Below are positions 36,091 to 47,909 of a DNA stretch of 64,000 nt, piece after piece. Within the stretch, counting starts at the first letter, position 1. Every line of letters starts with the position of its first letter. The stretch spans positions 45,237,493 through 45,301,492 of the forward strand of contig OX419759.1 in NCBI GenBank assembly GCA_948567375.1. The letters run 5' to 3'. The notes beneath the pieces were generated by a model that was given only the letters and a program-made list of their open reading frames with translations, searched no databases and had not been told where the DNA came from. Position numbers and translations under genes: made by a program. This DNA is from Lunularia cruciata (Eukaryota; Streptophyta; Marchantiopsida; Lunulariales; Lunulariaceae).

Positions 36091-39000
36091 AGCTTGATTA
36101 GTGCCAATGGGATTGAAGGCTCGACCTATGCAAGTTTGCTTCACTTGCAAGGTATGATATCTAATCAGGGTTGTAGAATTTTGGTTGATTCTGGAAGTTC
36201 AGAGAATTGCATGTCTATGCAAGTAGCAAAGGAATTGGGTATTCCTATCAAGCCAGTGATTGGAAGTAGTTTGATGATGGCGGATGGTAGAAAGGGTTCT
36301 GCATTCCGCACCTTGCATCTTGTTACCTTCAAGATTGGGAAGGAGTATTTGGAGTGTATGAGGTTTGTAGTGGCACCTCTACACTATCATTCTGGGTCTA
36401 CCTTGGCTTGAATGTCATAAGGTTCAATTTGATTGGACCCGACACCAAATTCAAGTACAGCACCAAGGTAGGAATTTCCGATTAGGTTGTCTGGCACCTC
36501 TCAGTAAGACACCTAAGAATAGTTAGTCCCAAGATGGGAAGTTTGTTGAGAAGGTAGCCATAGAGCAAATCTGGAAGGGAGATGAGTCCCAAGATGGGAA
36601 GTTTGCCAGGAAGGCAACCATGGAGCAAGCTCGGAAGAGAGATGAGTCCCTAGAAGGGAAGTTTGTTAATGAAGCAGCCATAGAGCAAGCTTTGGAGGAA
36701 GATAAGTCTGTATTCGCTGTGTGGATCAAGCCGATTGCACAAGAACAATCTGAGGAGGGCCAAGTGCTGCATCAAGCGACGGTTGATCGGATAGTTCAAG
36801 AGTTTGCACATGTGTTTCCGGATGATCTGCCAAAGGGATTACCCTCTGATCGAGGTATGCCCTTCAAGATCGAGTTATTGCCAAGGAGTACTCCAGTGAG
36901 TAGACCAATCTATCGGCTCTCACCAAAGGAGTTGGAGGAGTTGCGAACAACACTTACAGAGTTGTTGGAGAAGGATTTCATACGACATAGTACCTCTCCT
37001 TGGGGAGCACCGGTACTATTTGTTCCAAAGAAGGATGGAGGACTTTGTTTCTGTATTGATTATTGTGGGCTCAATAAGCAATCCGTGAAGAATGCATATC
37101 CCTTGCCTCGGATCGATGACTTGCTTGATCAATTAAGTGGAGCACGATACTTTTCCAAGCTAGATCTTCGTAGCGGCTATTGGCAAATTCCTATTGAAGG
37201 AGAGGACGTGAAAAAGACTGCCTTTCGTACAAGGTATGGACATTTTGAGTGGAGAGTTCTACCTTTCAGACTCACTAATGCTCCAGCAGTCTTCATGGAT
37301 CAGATGCATTGGGTGTTGGAGGGGCTATTGGATCAGTCTGTGGTAGTGTTCTTAGATGATATCTTAATCTATAGTAGGACAGGGGCAGAACACATGAATC
37401 ATGTGCGAGAAGTCCTAAGACGACTACGACAGTGGAAATTTTACTGCAAGAAGTCAAAGTGTGCTTTTTGGCAAAAGGAGGTTACCTTCTTGGGTCATAA
37501 GATCTCATCAGAGGGGATCAAGATGGAAGAAGAGAAGATCAAGGCCATTACTGATTGGCCTACCCCGAAGGATGCTACCGAAGTACGAGCGTTCAACGGA
37601 TTGGCCAGTTTTTATCGACGGTTCATCCACTATTATGCTCACGTGGCTGCACCATTGACTGACCTCTTGGGAAAGAACTCGAGCTTCCAATGGACCACCA
37701 AGCATGGAGAAGCATTCAAGAAGTTAAAGCATATGGTGTCTTCAAGACCCATTCTTCAACCATATGATCCTCAACTACCTTGTGTGGTTGATTTTGATGC
37801 TTCTAACTTTGCAATTGGAGCTGTGTTGCAACAAGAATTTCCAAATGGACTACATCCTATTGCCTTTGTGTCTCGCCGACTAAATACAGCTGAAAGAAAT
37901 TATTCTGCTTGAGATCGGGAACAACTTGCAATGGTATATGCCACCAAGGTATGGAGGCATTATCTCTTGGGGAAACAAGTGATCATGCGAACTGATCACA
38001 AGCCATTGTTGCAGACCTTACACCTAGAGCACATGAAGAGTCGACATCATCGATGGGAAGAGCAACTCCAATTGTTTGATATCAAACTTGAGTACAAACC
38101 AGGTCGGTTCCATGTCATCCCTAATGCTCTATCACGACGACCTGATTTGAAGTCTCTTCCTCTCATCGCGGCAGCAATTACGACGGTGTCAATTGATCCC
38201 AAGATTCATAACGAGTTTCGGTTAGCCCTATAGCAGGATCCCTTCTTCCAAATGGTACACGGTCGTCTAACAGCACGCGACAAGGAGTACAACACCTTCT
38301 CCTTCAAGGAAGGCCTTTTATTCCATGCAGACCAGATCTATGTTCCAACCAAAGGTGATCTTCGACTTGTGTGCCTTCAAGAAGCCCATGATTTACCAAT
38401 AGCTGGTCACATGGGAGTGGACAAGACCTTGGGCACCCTCCAACGCCAATGGTGGTAGCCCAACATGACACGAGATGTTTGAGACTTTGTCCGATCATGT
38501 GAGAGTTGCCAACGGAACAAGGCCAGCAACCAGAAGCCGAGTGGACTCCTTCAACCACTCGCCATTCCATCCGCTCGTTGGGAGCATGTGAGCTTGGATC
38601 TCATCACATCCTTGCCAAAGACAAAACAAGGACACACCGCAATTGTGGTGTTTGTGGATAAGCTTAGTAAGCAAATCCACTTGGCACCAACCTGTGATAC
38701 CGTGGATGCTCCAACCTTAGCGCAAATCTACTTCGACAATGTCTTCAAGCATCATGGGATGCCACATGTACTCATCTCCGACCGTGATCCTCGATTTACC
38801 GGGAAGTTTTGGCAAGCACTCTTCCAGATACTCGGTACCAAGCTTGCTTTGTCCACGGCCTATCATCCTCAAACTGATGGACAAACCGAACGCGCCAATC
38901 GTACATTGGAGGATATGTTGCGAGCCTTTGTCAATGTCCACCATACCAACTGGGATGAATGTCTTGCAGCTGTAGAATTTGCCTACAACAATTCCAAACA

Positions 39001-39660
39001 GGCAAGCACTGGATTTTCTCCCATCTTTCTCAATTTTGGCCAAGATCCACTTGTTCCAGATTCTCTTCTTGCTCCCCCTCCCTCTCAGGTTCCTCATACT
39101 TCTACATTCTTGACCACTATATCCCAATCTCTCCAACAAGCCAAATCTCACCTCCTTGTTGCTCAGAATCGCCAAAAACAATATGCAGACCATCATCGTC
39201 GTGATCTCACCTTTGAAGTTGGTGATAAAGTCATGCTATCCTCTAGTAACCTCCCTCTCTCACTTGATACCCAAGTTCGTAAACTTGCTCCTAATTGGAT
39301 AGGACCCTTTGATATCACCCACATTATCTCTCCTGTTGCTTATCGTCTTGCCTTACCTTGTCACATGCGTATCCATCCTGTCTTTCATATTTCCAAGTTG
39401 AAACCCTTTGTTCCTAACCCTTCTTCCTTTTCCTCTTGAGTCCAACCTCCCCCTCTTTCCTGTCCCTATCAATGATCATGAGGAGTACGAAGTTGATCAT
39501 ATCCTTGCGCGTCGCCATATTCAACGAGGCCGTCACCAACATACGGAGTACAAGGTCCTTTGGAAAGGATATCCCCTTCATGATGCTACATGGGAACCTC
39601 TTTCTCACCTCCAAAATGCACAGATGGCCATCAAGGAATTCGAAGCTTCACTGGCGACGA
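36068..39660 (+). pseudogene. pol of chromovirus copy 2 (PR-RT-RH-IN-chromodomain)
   Basis: The protease has an intact DSGSS (~36188). A 5-nt deletion near 36389 shifts the frame, and a CAG-to-TAG stop follows at ~36522. RT is open from 36620 to 37912 ([37 protein letters not shown]), and RNase H starts at ~37780 ([12 protein letters not shown]). TGA at 37910 interrupts the RNase H. Integrase shows a zinc-binding half (SCESCQRNK) and the DDE core (LDLIT, ISDRDPRFTGKFW, TDGQTERANR) at 38588-39439. Stops lie at ~38231, 38456 and 38480. A chromodomain sits at ~39480-39630 (EYEVDHILARR; VLWKGYPLHDATWEPL), displaced by a 1-nt insertion. The product would copy the RNA and integrate it, with the chromodomain steering it to methylated histone H3. 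Confidence 0.92.
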
Positions 39661-39689
39661 GGACGTCACCAACTAGCGGCGGGGGAATA

Positions 39690-40112
39690 TGTAACAATAT
39701 GGAGTTTAGTGACGAAGTTAGTCGGGCTTACGAAGTAGAGAATAAGACAAAATAGCCTAGAATATTCTAGAAGCATCTAAGAAGCTTCTTAGGAAGCTTC
39801 CCAAATAGTTAACTTGCGCCCTAAGCAGGTAGCTTCTAGAAGGAAGCTTCTAGAAGCTTCCTTCTAGCTTAGCTTGCACGCCAAGTAGGCGGCTTCTAGA
39901 AGGAAGCTTCTTGAGAAGCTTCCTAGTTAACTTGGCTTGAACTCCAAGAAAGCGGCTCAAGGAAACTTCTTGAGAAGCTTCAAGGGTCTTGTATGCTACC
40001 TATAAATACCAAGGCCGAAGCTCATGCTAGGCATTCGGAGTTTTCCCTCATTCAAGTGTCCCAATGTGAGCTTCCATTCTCCTATTTCTCTCCTCGGTTT
40101 TGGTCTTTTACA
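39690..40112 (+). repeat. 3' LTR of chromovirus copy 2
   Basis: 423 bp, preceded by the polypurine run GCGGCGGGGGAA. TATA box is at 40001-40008. Followed by the right target duplication CTACC (40113-40117). Confidence 0.97.
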
Positions 40113-40117
40113 CTACC

Positions 40118-41253
40118 TATCTTGTGTGGTGCGGTTAGCTTGCTATTTATGGAGGAGACAACACCTATAGCATTTTTGGGTAGTTGGGCTCTCTTTGCAC
40201 CCCTACTTTCCTCTTGTTTTGCGGTTGCTGATAGGCTGGTTTTGGAGACTTATGTGATAGAAGTGGAGGAGGATCCTTTTCTCTCTAGATGTTATTGTGG
40301 CAAAGGAGAGATAGTCTATCTCCATGGGCATGAGAGGATTTTTCACATTTTACTTCACTATTGTCAGATTGGACTAGAGGTTTACAGTCTTCCTTGATGG
40401 AGTGACAATGTGAGCATATGCTACATTCTCTCTTAGTAGACTCGTCCATTCCTTAGGCTACTAGAGCACGTCTTTGCTCTTGCTCTAGCAAGGGTGCAGG
40501 CTCTTGGATCCTAGCTCGACTGTGCATTAGGGCATTTTGAATTGCACCAACTACTTTCTCTACAGCAATGAGGTTTTGCCGAGGTTTGGTTCACCAATCT
40601 GCATCTTCATTACTCACTTCTGAGTGTGGTTCTACATGAGATGCAACAGCGGTCCACATGACACGGTGTCCTTTTGGAGGATAGAAGATAACTACCCATG
40701 ATGCCATTAAGGACATAGTGTTTGTTATGGCACGAGAGAGTGGATACTTGGCTTGGAGGGATGGTTTGTAAGCTTTGCAGATGACACATGTCAGTGCAGA
40801 CTTATACTTGGTCTGAGATGATTGGGTGACAGTAGCAGACGTTGTGGTTATAGAACCTACGTGGGATACAATTTCAGAGGGAGTGATTACCCATCCCCTG
40901 GATGAGCAGTGAATGCAGTAGTAGGTCGCAAGGTCTCCAAGTATAGGGGCATGCAACGAGGTCACCTCTTTGTTCCTCTAGCCTTGGAGTTATATGGAGC
41001 TATGGACACGGTGTTTGACACCTTTGCCAAGGAGTGTGTGAGAGCTTATCATGTTAGGTGCCATGGGATACCATTCTCATTATCATATTTTGTAACATAT
41101 TTTAGACAATGTGTGTCCATTGCTCTACAGAGTGCAGTGGCTGGTGCAATCCATAGGAGAGCAATCACATTAAGTGATGTTTCTTCGGCTGCTCCAGTTG
41201 AATGTAAATCGTATAACTTGCATAGCTCGGATATCTTAGGTGTGGTTGTGTAG
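40118..41253 (+). pseudogene. LINE-like element, 3' coding part
   Basis: Resumes the frame cut at 34474. Across the duplication the protein reads on from RQTTLP into PIAFLGSWALFAPLLSSCFA. The C-terminal part at 40909-41253 (KVSKYRGMQRGHLFVPLALE, then YFRQCVSIALQSAVAGAIH) resembles the tail conserved in this RT family. Its Lys-rich lead-in could belong to a nuclease domain, which is an inference. Between 40388 and 40900 the frame is broken many times. Confidence 0.75.
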
Positions 41254-41490
41254 ATTTCTCATATAGACTCTAATGGGGCTTAGCCCCATTTTACCTCTTT
41301 TTTGCTCTCCCTTGTGATGCCTGTTGGGGTCTTCCCATCTTTCGTTTTTTCTACGCGTGAGCCTTCTATTGTAATCTTAGGTGTTAGAAGGGCAGATTTC
41401 TCTTATAGACTTTTTCGTCTCTCCCTTGTACGGCTTGAGGGGGTCTTCCCATCCTTCGTGTTCTTTACGCGGTCGCCTTTTTCATTGTGA
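41222..41490 (+). repeat. LINE-like 3' UTR with duplicated ~100-bp unit
   Basis: Two imperfect direct copies (about 41249-41365 and 41393-41490) each read CAGATTTCTC or TAGATTTCTC, TATAGACT, CTCTCCCTTGT, GGGGTCTTCCCATC, CTACGCG or TTTACGCGG. A related single copy is at 49500-49665, which marks this as the element's 3' end. Confidence 0.75.
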
Positions 41491-42389
41491 TCGAAAGGAA
41501 GTGACAAGCCCAACCACGCATACGGAACTGACACGCGCAAGGCCGTAGCATGCATCGAGGAATGATGCACTGACGCCCAAGTCACGACGTCGGGACGAAT
41601 TCAGAGCTCTGGAGCCACACTGCACTAGGAAAGATCCCCCCTCCACCGATTACAAACAGAGAACCCCGAGCCCCGAATAGAGCAGCTACTGCATCATCGG
41701 GGAAGAATTTAGATCCGAAGCACATGTTTGAGGTCAGATTCATTTCTCTGCAAGACTGTTTGGTGAATTTTATTTCAGCCATATTAAATTTCATGTCTTC
41801 ACCGTTAGCTGCGGAGAAGAGCTTGTTTTATTCACCTGTAGTGCAATTCGGAGCCTCGTAAGGGGATGGTGAGCACGACTAGCTGGGTCAAGGAGAATAT
41901 ATTTAGTTTGTGAGGCGATTGGGACTCGTCAGCTCATCCCCGGAGATGTCCATACCGGATGTGGTGTGATTCCCCTGCTTTGAGGTTTTGGCAAGAGAAT
42001 TTGATCGTCAGGAATTTCTCGCTGACTGATCCTTGTGCTGTGTCTGCAGAAGTTGCGTTTGTCTGTTGACAGGTGATGAGAAGAAGTCAGGGTCATTAGG
42101 AGACTTTGCACGAAATCCCCTGTTCTGCAAGGAATTGCGAATTGGGTCCGAGACTGCCAGCTCGCCTAGGTTGACGAAAGTGATCGGCTTGTTTGGATGC
42201 GGATGCATAGATTGGCCTCGCTAGCCTTGCGTTACCTTCCCATTGACGAGACGATCTGTTGCAAAATCGAGGAGATCAGGTGCTCGAGGTCGTTTAGCAT
42301 CCAAAATGCTCATTACATTTCGCCTGTTGTATAGTGCGGGGTGGAAACAGGATGTGCTTCAAGCGCTACCCTAAATAATTATCCGTAGA
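41491..42389 (+). promoter_or_regulatory. Promoter and 5' leader of the coiled-coil gene
   Basis: Moderate-GC DNA between the LINE-like 3' end and ATG 42390. An in-frame TAA lies a few codons upstream of the ATG. CTGCAG near 42050 could be the acceptor of a leader intron. No TATA box was fixed. Confidence 0.4.
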
Positions 42390-45300
42390 ATGGCTAGTAA
42401 GGACGCAGATATGGGAAGTGGATTGGATGACGAAGAGGCTCTCAGCGATTTTGAAGAGGATGACTTGGAAGCTGCCCCTGTGGTTTTGGTGCCGTCACCA
42501 ACAAATGTCACTTCTTCAGTTGCAGATAGTCTGAAGTCGGCCTTGGCAGAACTGGAGAAAGAGAGGCAAGCTCGTGAAGCTGCTGAGGCGACAAATGTCG
42601 AAGCAGATTCGCAAATTAAACGGCTGAAAACCTTCGTCCATGAAACTCTCAGGCAAAGAGATGAAGCTTTGAAGTCTAAGGAAGAATGCACTAGGCTGCT
42701 TGAGCAAGCTTTGCAGTCAAAGGATGAGATCACAAGGCAAAGAGATGAGATCATCACGCAGAGGGATGAAGCGAGGGAGACCTCGAAATCTGAAATAGCT
42801 GAAGTCGCCCGCATTCTAGTGACACAAGCAGAGAAGATCATGTCAATGGCTAACGGGGTGAAGAACTTTTCTGGCGGACTCCCGAGGTTTCCCAATACTA
42901 CAGGTCTTGCTGCGATTGCTCTTGGCTTCGGAAAGAGGATGGAAGAGGTCGTCGAGGAAGTACTGAGACAACGTGAGGAAGCCGTGAGAAGAAGGGATGA
43001 AATTCATGCGCAAATGGAGCAACGAAATTTTAGCATAGCTATTGAGGTTTCTGAATTAGAGGCTTCCATCACGGGTTTGAAGTTGGAGGTAGCGGAAAAG
43101 TCCCTAGAACTCGAAAAGAGCCAAAAGCAGGGTTCAGAGGTAGAACTCTCATTCGGAGAACAACTGCGTAAGATTATGCAGGAAATTAAGGTCTTAAAGG
43201 GCAGAGTTGAAGAAGCTGAAAACCAGTTACAGGTTGTGAATAAATGTGTCACTCAGAATGTACAGTATACAGCCAAAGCCAGAGCTAGCCTTCTGGATGT
43301 CTTAGAGCAAATGCGCTATGCGCCTTTTGAAAATGATTCTGAGATCAGTGTAACTGATGGAGAAGCAGGCCAAGAAGAATTGCTAGCAGGTGGTCGAGCA
43401 CTTGTAGAGCTTGCAAGTAGAGTTGGGAGTGCCTGGAAGGAAAGAATGGAGGCTTTTGACAAGCAGAAAGAAGATTGGGATGCTAATGTGAAAATGCTGC
43501 TTGAAGAAAAAGATGATCTTGTGTCCAAGATGATATATCTTGAGAACGGGAACACAGCAGTGGAAGACTCCCAGTCTGATTTCAGAAGCCACAGAGGACA
43601 TACAGGGACCAGAGGACTTTCCAAATCTTCAGTACGGCTGGATCGTCAGGAATCTGCAGGAGGAAATGAGGGTGTATCATCAAGAGAATCGGAGGCAGCT
43701 AACGAGAGTGTTTCATCAAACCAAGATAATTCTGATCTGACTGATGATTGTACAGATGCACTCAAACTGAATGATGAAGCGCCTCTAGAACCCTCTCTAG
43801 AAGTACTTCAAGAAGAACTCGCAGCTTTGGAGAGAAGATACCATCAAGTGGTCTCTAAGGTAGATCAGCTTATATCCGCTGACTTTCTGTGACAATCTGT
43901 GGACATAGATAATTAGAAGGCTGCGTGGTATTGGTGCCTCATTTAACTGACCTGTTTTGGGTCTGGTGTTGTACGTTGGGTTGTTTTGCTTGTAGTATAA
44001 TGCACTTGAGTCATACAACTTAAGCGAGTTATGTTTTGTGAACTTTATTTCTCAACTGGGTCTCCATTTAGCTTTGTCCAGGTCTACAATACAACAAGAC
44101 TGTGTCATGTTCACTAGCCGGGGAAAGAGATGACCACAAGTAAAGAGTCGGGCTTGTTGGATGGCTAAGCTTTCGAAGCTTTCTTCACCACCTCTTACTA
44201 TATAACTTTTATTTCACCTCATTAGTTTTATTTTTACTACTTATCATTATTTTCTTGTGTTAACTCACTTGTAACCGGCCTTATCGAGACCTGATTCTTC
44301 AACCCGAGGATTGCCAGGCCGGTCAACGCCCTTTGCTGACAACGCAAAGGCCAACCAGTCCGGTGTCCGTTCTACTTTGCTTATGTGACTTTTGGATGAT
44401 TTCAGACAGCCGCCTTGGAAACTGAGGTCAGATCTCTACAACAGGAGCTTCAGAGGACGACCAGCTCTGCAAGGTTTGACCAGTATAAACTTGAGTATTT
44501 GATTCTAGTTGAGAAGTCCCAGCTGGAACTGAGAAGTCTTGGTACTACCATTTGCAGTACTTCGCACATCGTGAAGCAGGGTAGAGCTCTATGATGGGCA
44601 GTTGATGTAGGCTTAGATTTGATTCTTTTTGGTCAGTCTTTGCTGAACTATAGTCCTTGAAATGGCCAGGATCATTTCGTCCTTGCCGGTTCATTAGCAG
44701 ACGTAGGCACTATAAGATTCCATGATGTACATGATGAGAAAAAAGCCTCGCGTGCCATCTAGATTTGCGAACTTTTTTGCTTGCATATGCAGAGCTGAAA
44801 TTGACAAATTGCAAACGGCGCTGGACGGCCAAGCTAAGGACCTTTCAGAAAAGGTGGCGCAGATTCAGGAATTGGAGAAAGATGCGAAGGAGCATGTACG
44901 TTCTTTATGCTTTTAAGTGATTTCTCTTGCAGCTGATTATCTGACCTGACAGTATGGTGCAAATGAACCAGATATAAAGTATCAGGGTGTCGAGACTTCC
45001 ATGACTGACTCCTCTGTCTTTTCGGTTGCAGATTGAAACATACACCAATGAACTTGAGGCAGCTGAGGAGGAAGTCGCCAGGTGGAAAGAGGCAGCCACT
45101 GCAGAGGCTGCTGCAGGGGCAGCAGTGCTAGAGGAGCTAGAGAAACGGAACAAAGAGGTACGAATCTGGAAGATATTTGTTCATCAGATTCTAGGCATGC
45201 ATGTTTAAATCTGTCACCGATTGGAGTAGCTACTGGTCCTACAATTTTCAGGCAACCTTAGGTTAGACCTAATTCCGGAGACTTCACTAAACAGGAGCAC

Positions 45301-47909
45301 GATATGATACAGATTTTTTGGAGACATTCATACTCTGTCCAACGGCTAAAGTAGTCGCACTATCACAGTCAGTTTCTACGAGTTTACTTTGTTAAGCCAT
45401 TCGCGAATCTAAATAAAACCATATTCAATATGTATCTAGGTTGTCAATTCAACACATTGGTATTATCGTTTGATATCAAAAGAAGTGCTCAGGAGAGCAA
45501 GTTGTGTCTAGATGGAGTTGCCTACACTGACTCCACGTAATTACTTTGTTGTATAATCAATATACAAGCTACTTCGGCACTGCGTGAGGCACTGATGAAG
45601 TCGCAGGTGTTTTCGTGAAGGTTTACCATGGTCGCCTTCTGCTTCCCTTTGCTGTTTATTGTCTCAGGACTCAAGCGTCCATAGCGCTTGTTGCGATATA
45701 CTTTATATCCTGTCCTATTTCGCTTCGCCCTCGTTACCCTGTTACACTTCGACAGGTTTCTGCAGCCACACCATCCTACAGCGCTCGCATTCTTCCACTC
45801 CTCCTCCATTCCCCAGCTAATTCCCTCCCTATTATTTTTCCCTCGATCTTTGCCTAATTCCTGGGTTCGACCTCTCGTGTCTACACTGTTCCTACCTGAC
45901 TCCAGCCCACGTTTTTTATTTTTATCATTCATGCACTTCTTACTGGCAGTCTGTTACATAGCATTTCCTATTTCTCGCAGCCGTTTGCATAGAGTTCTCA
46001 ATTTCACGGTTGTTTACTAGTCTGTCAGCCATATGTTATTCTCAATTTGTTTCAATTATGCCTTTGCTTCAAGTTAGATTCTATGCATTCTACCTTATGG
46101 ATTTTTCACTATTCTAGCATTGTGAATCATGTACATCTTGCTTACCGATCATCGGCTCTTCATGAGTTCTGGATAACCCCTTCCCAGAACGGCTTCTGTT
46201 CTCATATACCCATATATACTGAACGGCTGTTTTGCTGTTTAGCCTCTCAGGACTCGAGGGTCCATAGGGCTTGTGACGATATACTTTATGATAAGAACCA
46301 AGCTTCCTACTCTTTGAAGTGGAAGGTCTATCACTCCCTCTTATCTCTGATGTATCAGACATCACTACTGCAATACTAGACCTCTCTCTTTGTATCACAG
46401 CTCACAAGCATCAAGTAGGTTCTCTCACGCAGCACTAGTAGCCTCTAATACTGAGATATCAAAAGACAATATTGAGATGATGTTAGGCAACTCAGGACTT
46501 CACGAAATGCAAGGAAGAGGTGTTGGGAATCACCCTTGTTGAAGAACTAACTGGAACAGGAGTAGAAAACACTCTTATATACACTTCAGCAAACCCTAGG
46601 AGGTTGTTTTGCTTAACCCTAATTAGGGTTGTGCCCCTCTTTACCCTAAGTAGAGGATATTTGGTAGGGCTTCTAGAGGATTCTAACAAAACTTTAAAAA
46701 CAAGAGAAGTCTCTAAACTAGAGATTAACTAAACTAACACTTTATATCCTGTCCTATTTCGCTTCGGTCTCGTTACCCTGTTACACTTCGACAGGTTTCT
46801 GCAGCCACACCATCCAATAGCTCTCGCATTGTTCCATTCCTCCAGCTAATTTCCTTCCTATTATTTTCCTTCGCCCTTTACCTGATTCCTGGTTCGACCT
46901 CTCGCGTCTACAGTGTTCCTACCTGACTCCAGCCCACGTTTTGAACTTTTATCGTTCACGCACTGCTTATTACATAACGTTTCCTATTTCTCACAGTAGT
47001 TTGCATAGATGTTCTCGATTTCACGTTTGTTTACTAGTCCGTTAGCCATGTGTTATTCTCAATCTGTTTCAATTATGCCTTTGCTTCAGGTTACATTCGA
47101 TGCATCCTACTTTATGGATTTCTCACTATTCTAGCATTGTGAATCATGTACATCTTGCTTACCGATCATTTGCACTTCATGAGTTCTGGATAACCCGTTC
47201 CCAGAACAGCTTCTGCTCTCATATACCTATATACTGAACGGCTTCTGCTCTCATGTCCTAATATACTGAAATACCTGGATTGCCAAACAGCTATAAAGTG
47301 ACCAGCAACCTGATGTAGCCATCGTTTGAACTACGTAGACTGCTGTAATTTCTAGATGTTCAGGTATTTGTGAGGCGGACTTATGGCATTAAGTTTGAAA
47401 ATTTGCTCTGCTAAAGTGCGAGGAAAGCATGTATTAGCCCAGCAACTGTTAGGCTCGTATGTCAGTTCGGTGATAGAAGTAAGAGGAATCGAGGGGTGCA
47501 CCCTCAACAAAGCTTTAAAATTGCTCTGTTTGGGGCGTGCTGGGTGGCTGTTGGACAGATTGCAACTTTGAGTGAGCGTATCCTGGAGTTGAAAGAGATG
47601 GTAGAAGAGGCCAACAATAAAGTCAGCTCTAAAGAACAAATGGCAATGGCTGCAAGTGCTGCTCGAAACGCCGCTGAAAGGTCTCTCCAGATTGCGGATG
47701 AACGAGCTTCAGACTTGCGTCACAGAGTTGAAGACATGACTAGGGCACTTGAAGATCTGGAGCAGGGAGGTGAGTACAGAGTCCAAGGATTGCTGGATAT
47801 GTGCTGGCCTTGGTTGCGTGGCCGCGGTAGACCTGGCTTGGATGGTGCGGAACCAAGGCGAGTCCGTGGGTCTGCAGAAATGGAAGAACTTCTGGAGCCA
47901 TTGGTCTGA
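42390..47909 (+). CDS. Long coiled-coil protein, At1g24560-like, 5 exons
   Basis: Predicted 705-residue protein. Exons: 42390-43859, 44406-44473, 44793-44895, 45032-45157, 47559-47909. All have GT donors and AG acceptors and join in phase; without splicing, the first exon would run into a stop at 43890. An acidic N-terminus is followed by long heptad-rich coiled coils (residues ~50-170, ~195-270, ~470-660). A conserved block after the first coil reads MANGVKNFSGGLPRFPNTTG. The acidic Ser-rich segment 395-460 is probably disordered. The C-terminal region (AAEEEVARWKEAATAEAAAG; SAARNAAERSLQIADERAS) ends in CWPWL and EMEELLEPLV. From memory it matches Arabidopsis At1g24560, a plant-conserved protein of unknown role. 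A scaffold or tether role is possible but unproven. The last intron is 2401 bp and filled with repeats. No lesion is seen. Confidence 0.88.
45650..47247 (+). repeat. Tandemly duplicated ~0.55-kb intronic repeat
   Basis: Unit 1 spans about 45650-46230. Unit 2 starts at about 46233, is interrupted at 46290-46738 and continues 46739-47247. Shared phrases include CACTTCGACAGGTTTCTGCA, CCTACCTGACTCCAGCCCAC and CATGTACATCTTGCTTACCG. A further partial repeat of the unit end (GAACGGCTTCTGCTCTCAT) follows at ~47236. All lie in the last intron of the coiled-coil gene. Confidence 0.85.
46290..46738. mobile_element. 449-bp insertion flanked by 7-bp direct repeat
   Basis: Interrupts unit 2 of the intronic repeat between two copies of ACTTTAT (46283-46289 and 46739-46745). 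Because unit 1 lacks it, its boundaries are well defined. It contains the palindrome AACCCTAATTAGGGTT (46615-46630). There are no clear terminal inverted repeats and no coding capacity. It could be a non-autonomous DNA element, a SINE-like element or a solo LTR; class unknown. Confidence 0.7.

Larger units (their letters stand above)
34475..40112 (+). mobile_element. Chromovirus (Ty3/gypsy) copy 2, young full-length
   Basis: A 5638-bp element with 423-bp LTRs at 34475-34897 and 39690-40112, differing at about 8 positions (~2%), and perfect 5-bp target duplications. It has a tRNA-Met primer site, a polypurine tract before the right LTR, and the domain order gag-PR-RT-RNase H-IN-chromodomain. 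Despite its youth it carries a 1-nt deletion in gag, a 5-nt deletion after the protease, a 1-nt insertion before the chromodomain and several stops. It is therefore not autonomous as it stands. It is nested inside the LINE-like RT frame. Confidence 0.97.

Noticed and set aside
42371-42895. 174-codon antisense frame over the coiled-coil gene
   Set aside because: Ser/Leu-rich antisense shadow of a Glu/Lys-rich coiled coil; the sense exon has splice sites and family matches.
45615-46379. Several 80-135-codon frames in the last intron of the coiled-coil gene
   Set aside because: They lie in the duplicated intronic repeat, are not shared intact by both units and show no motif.
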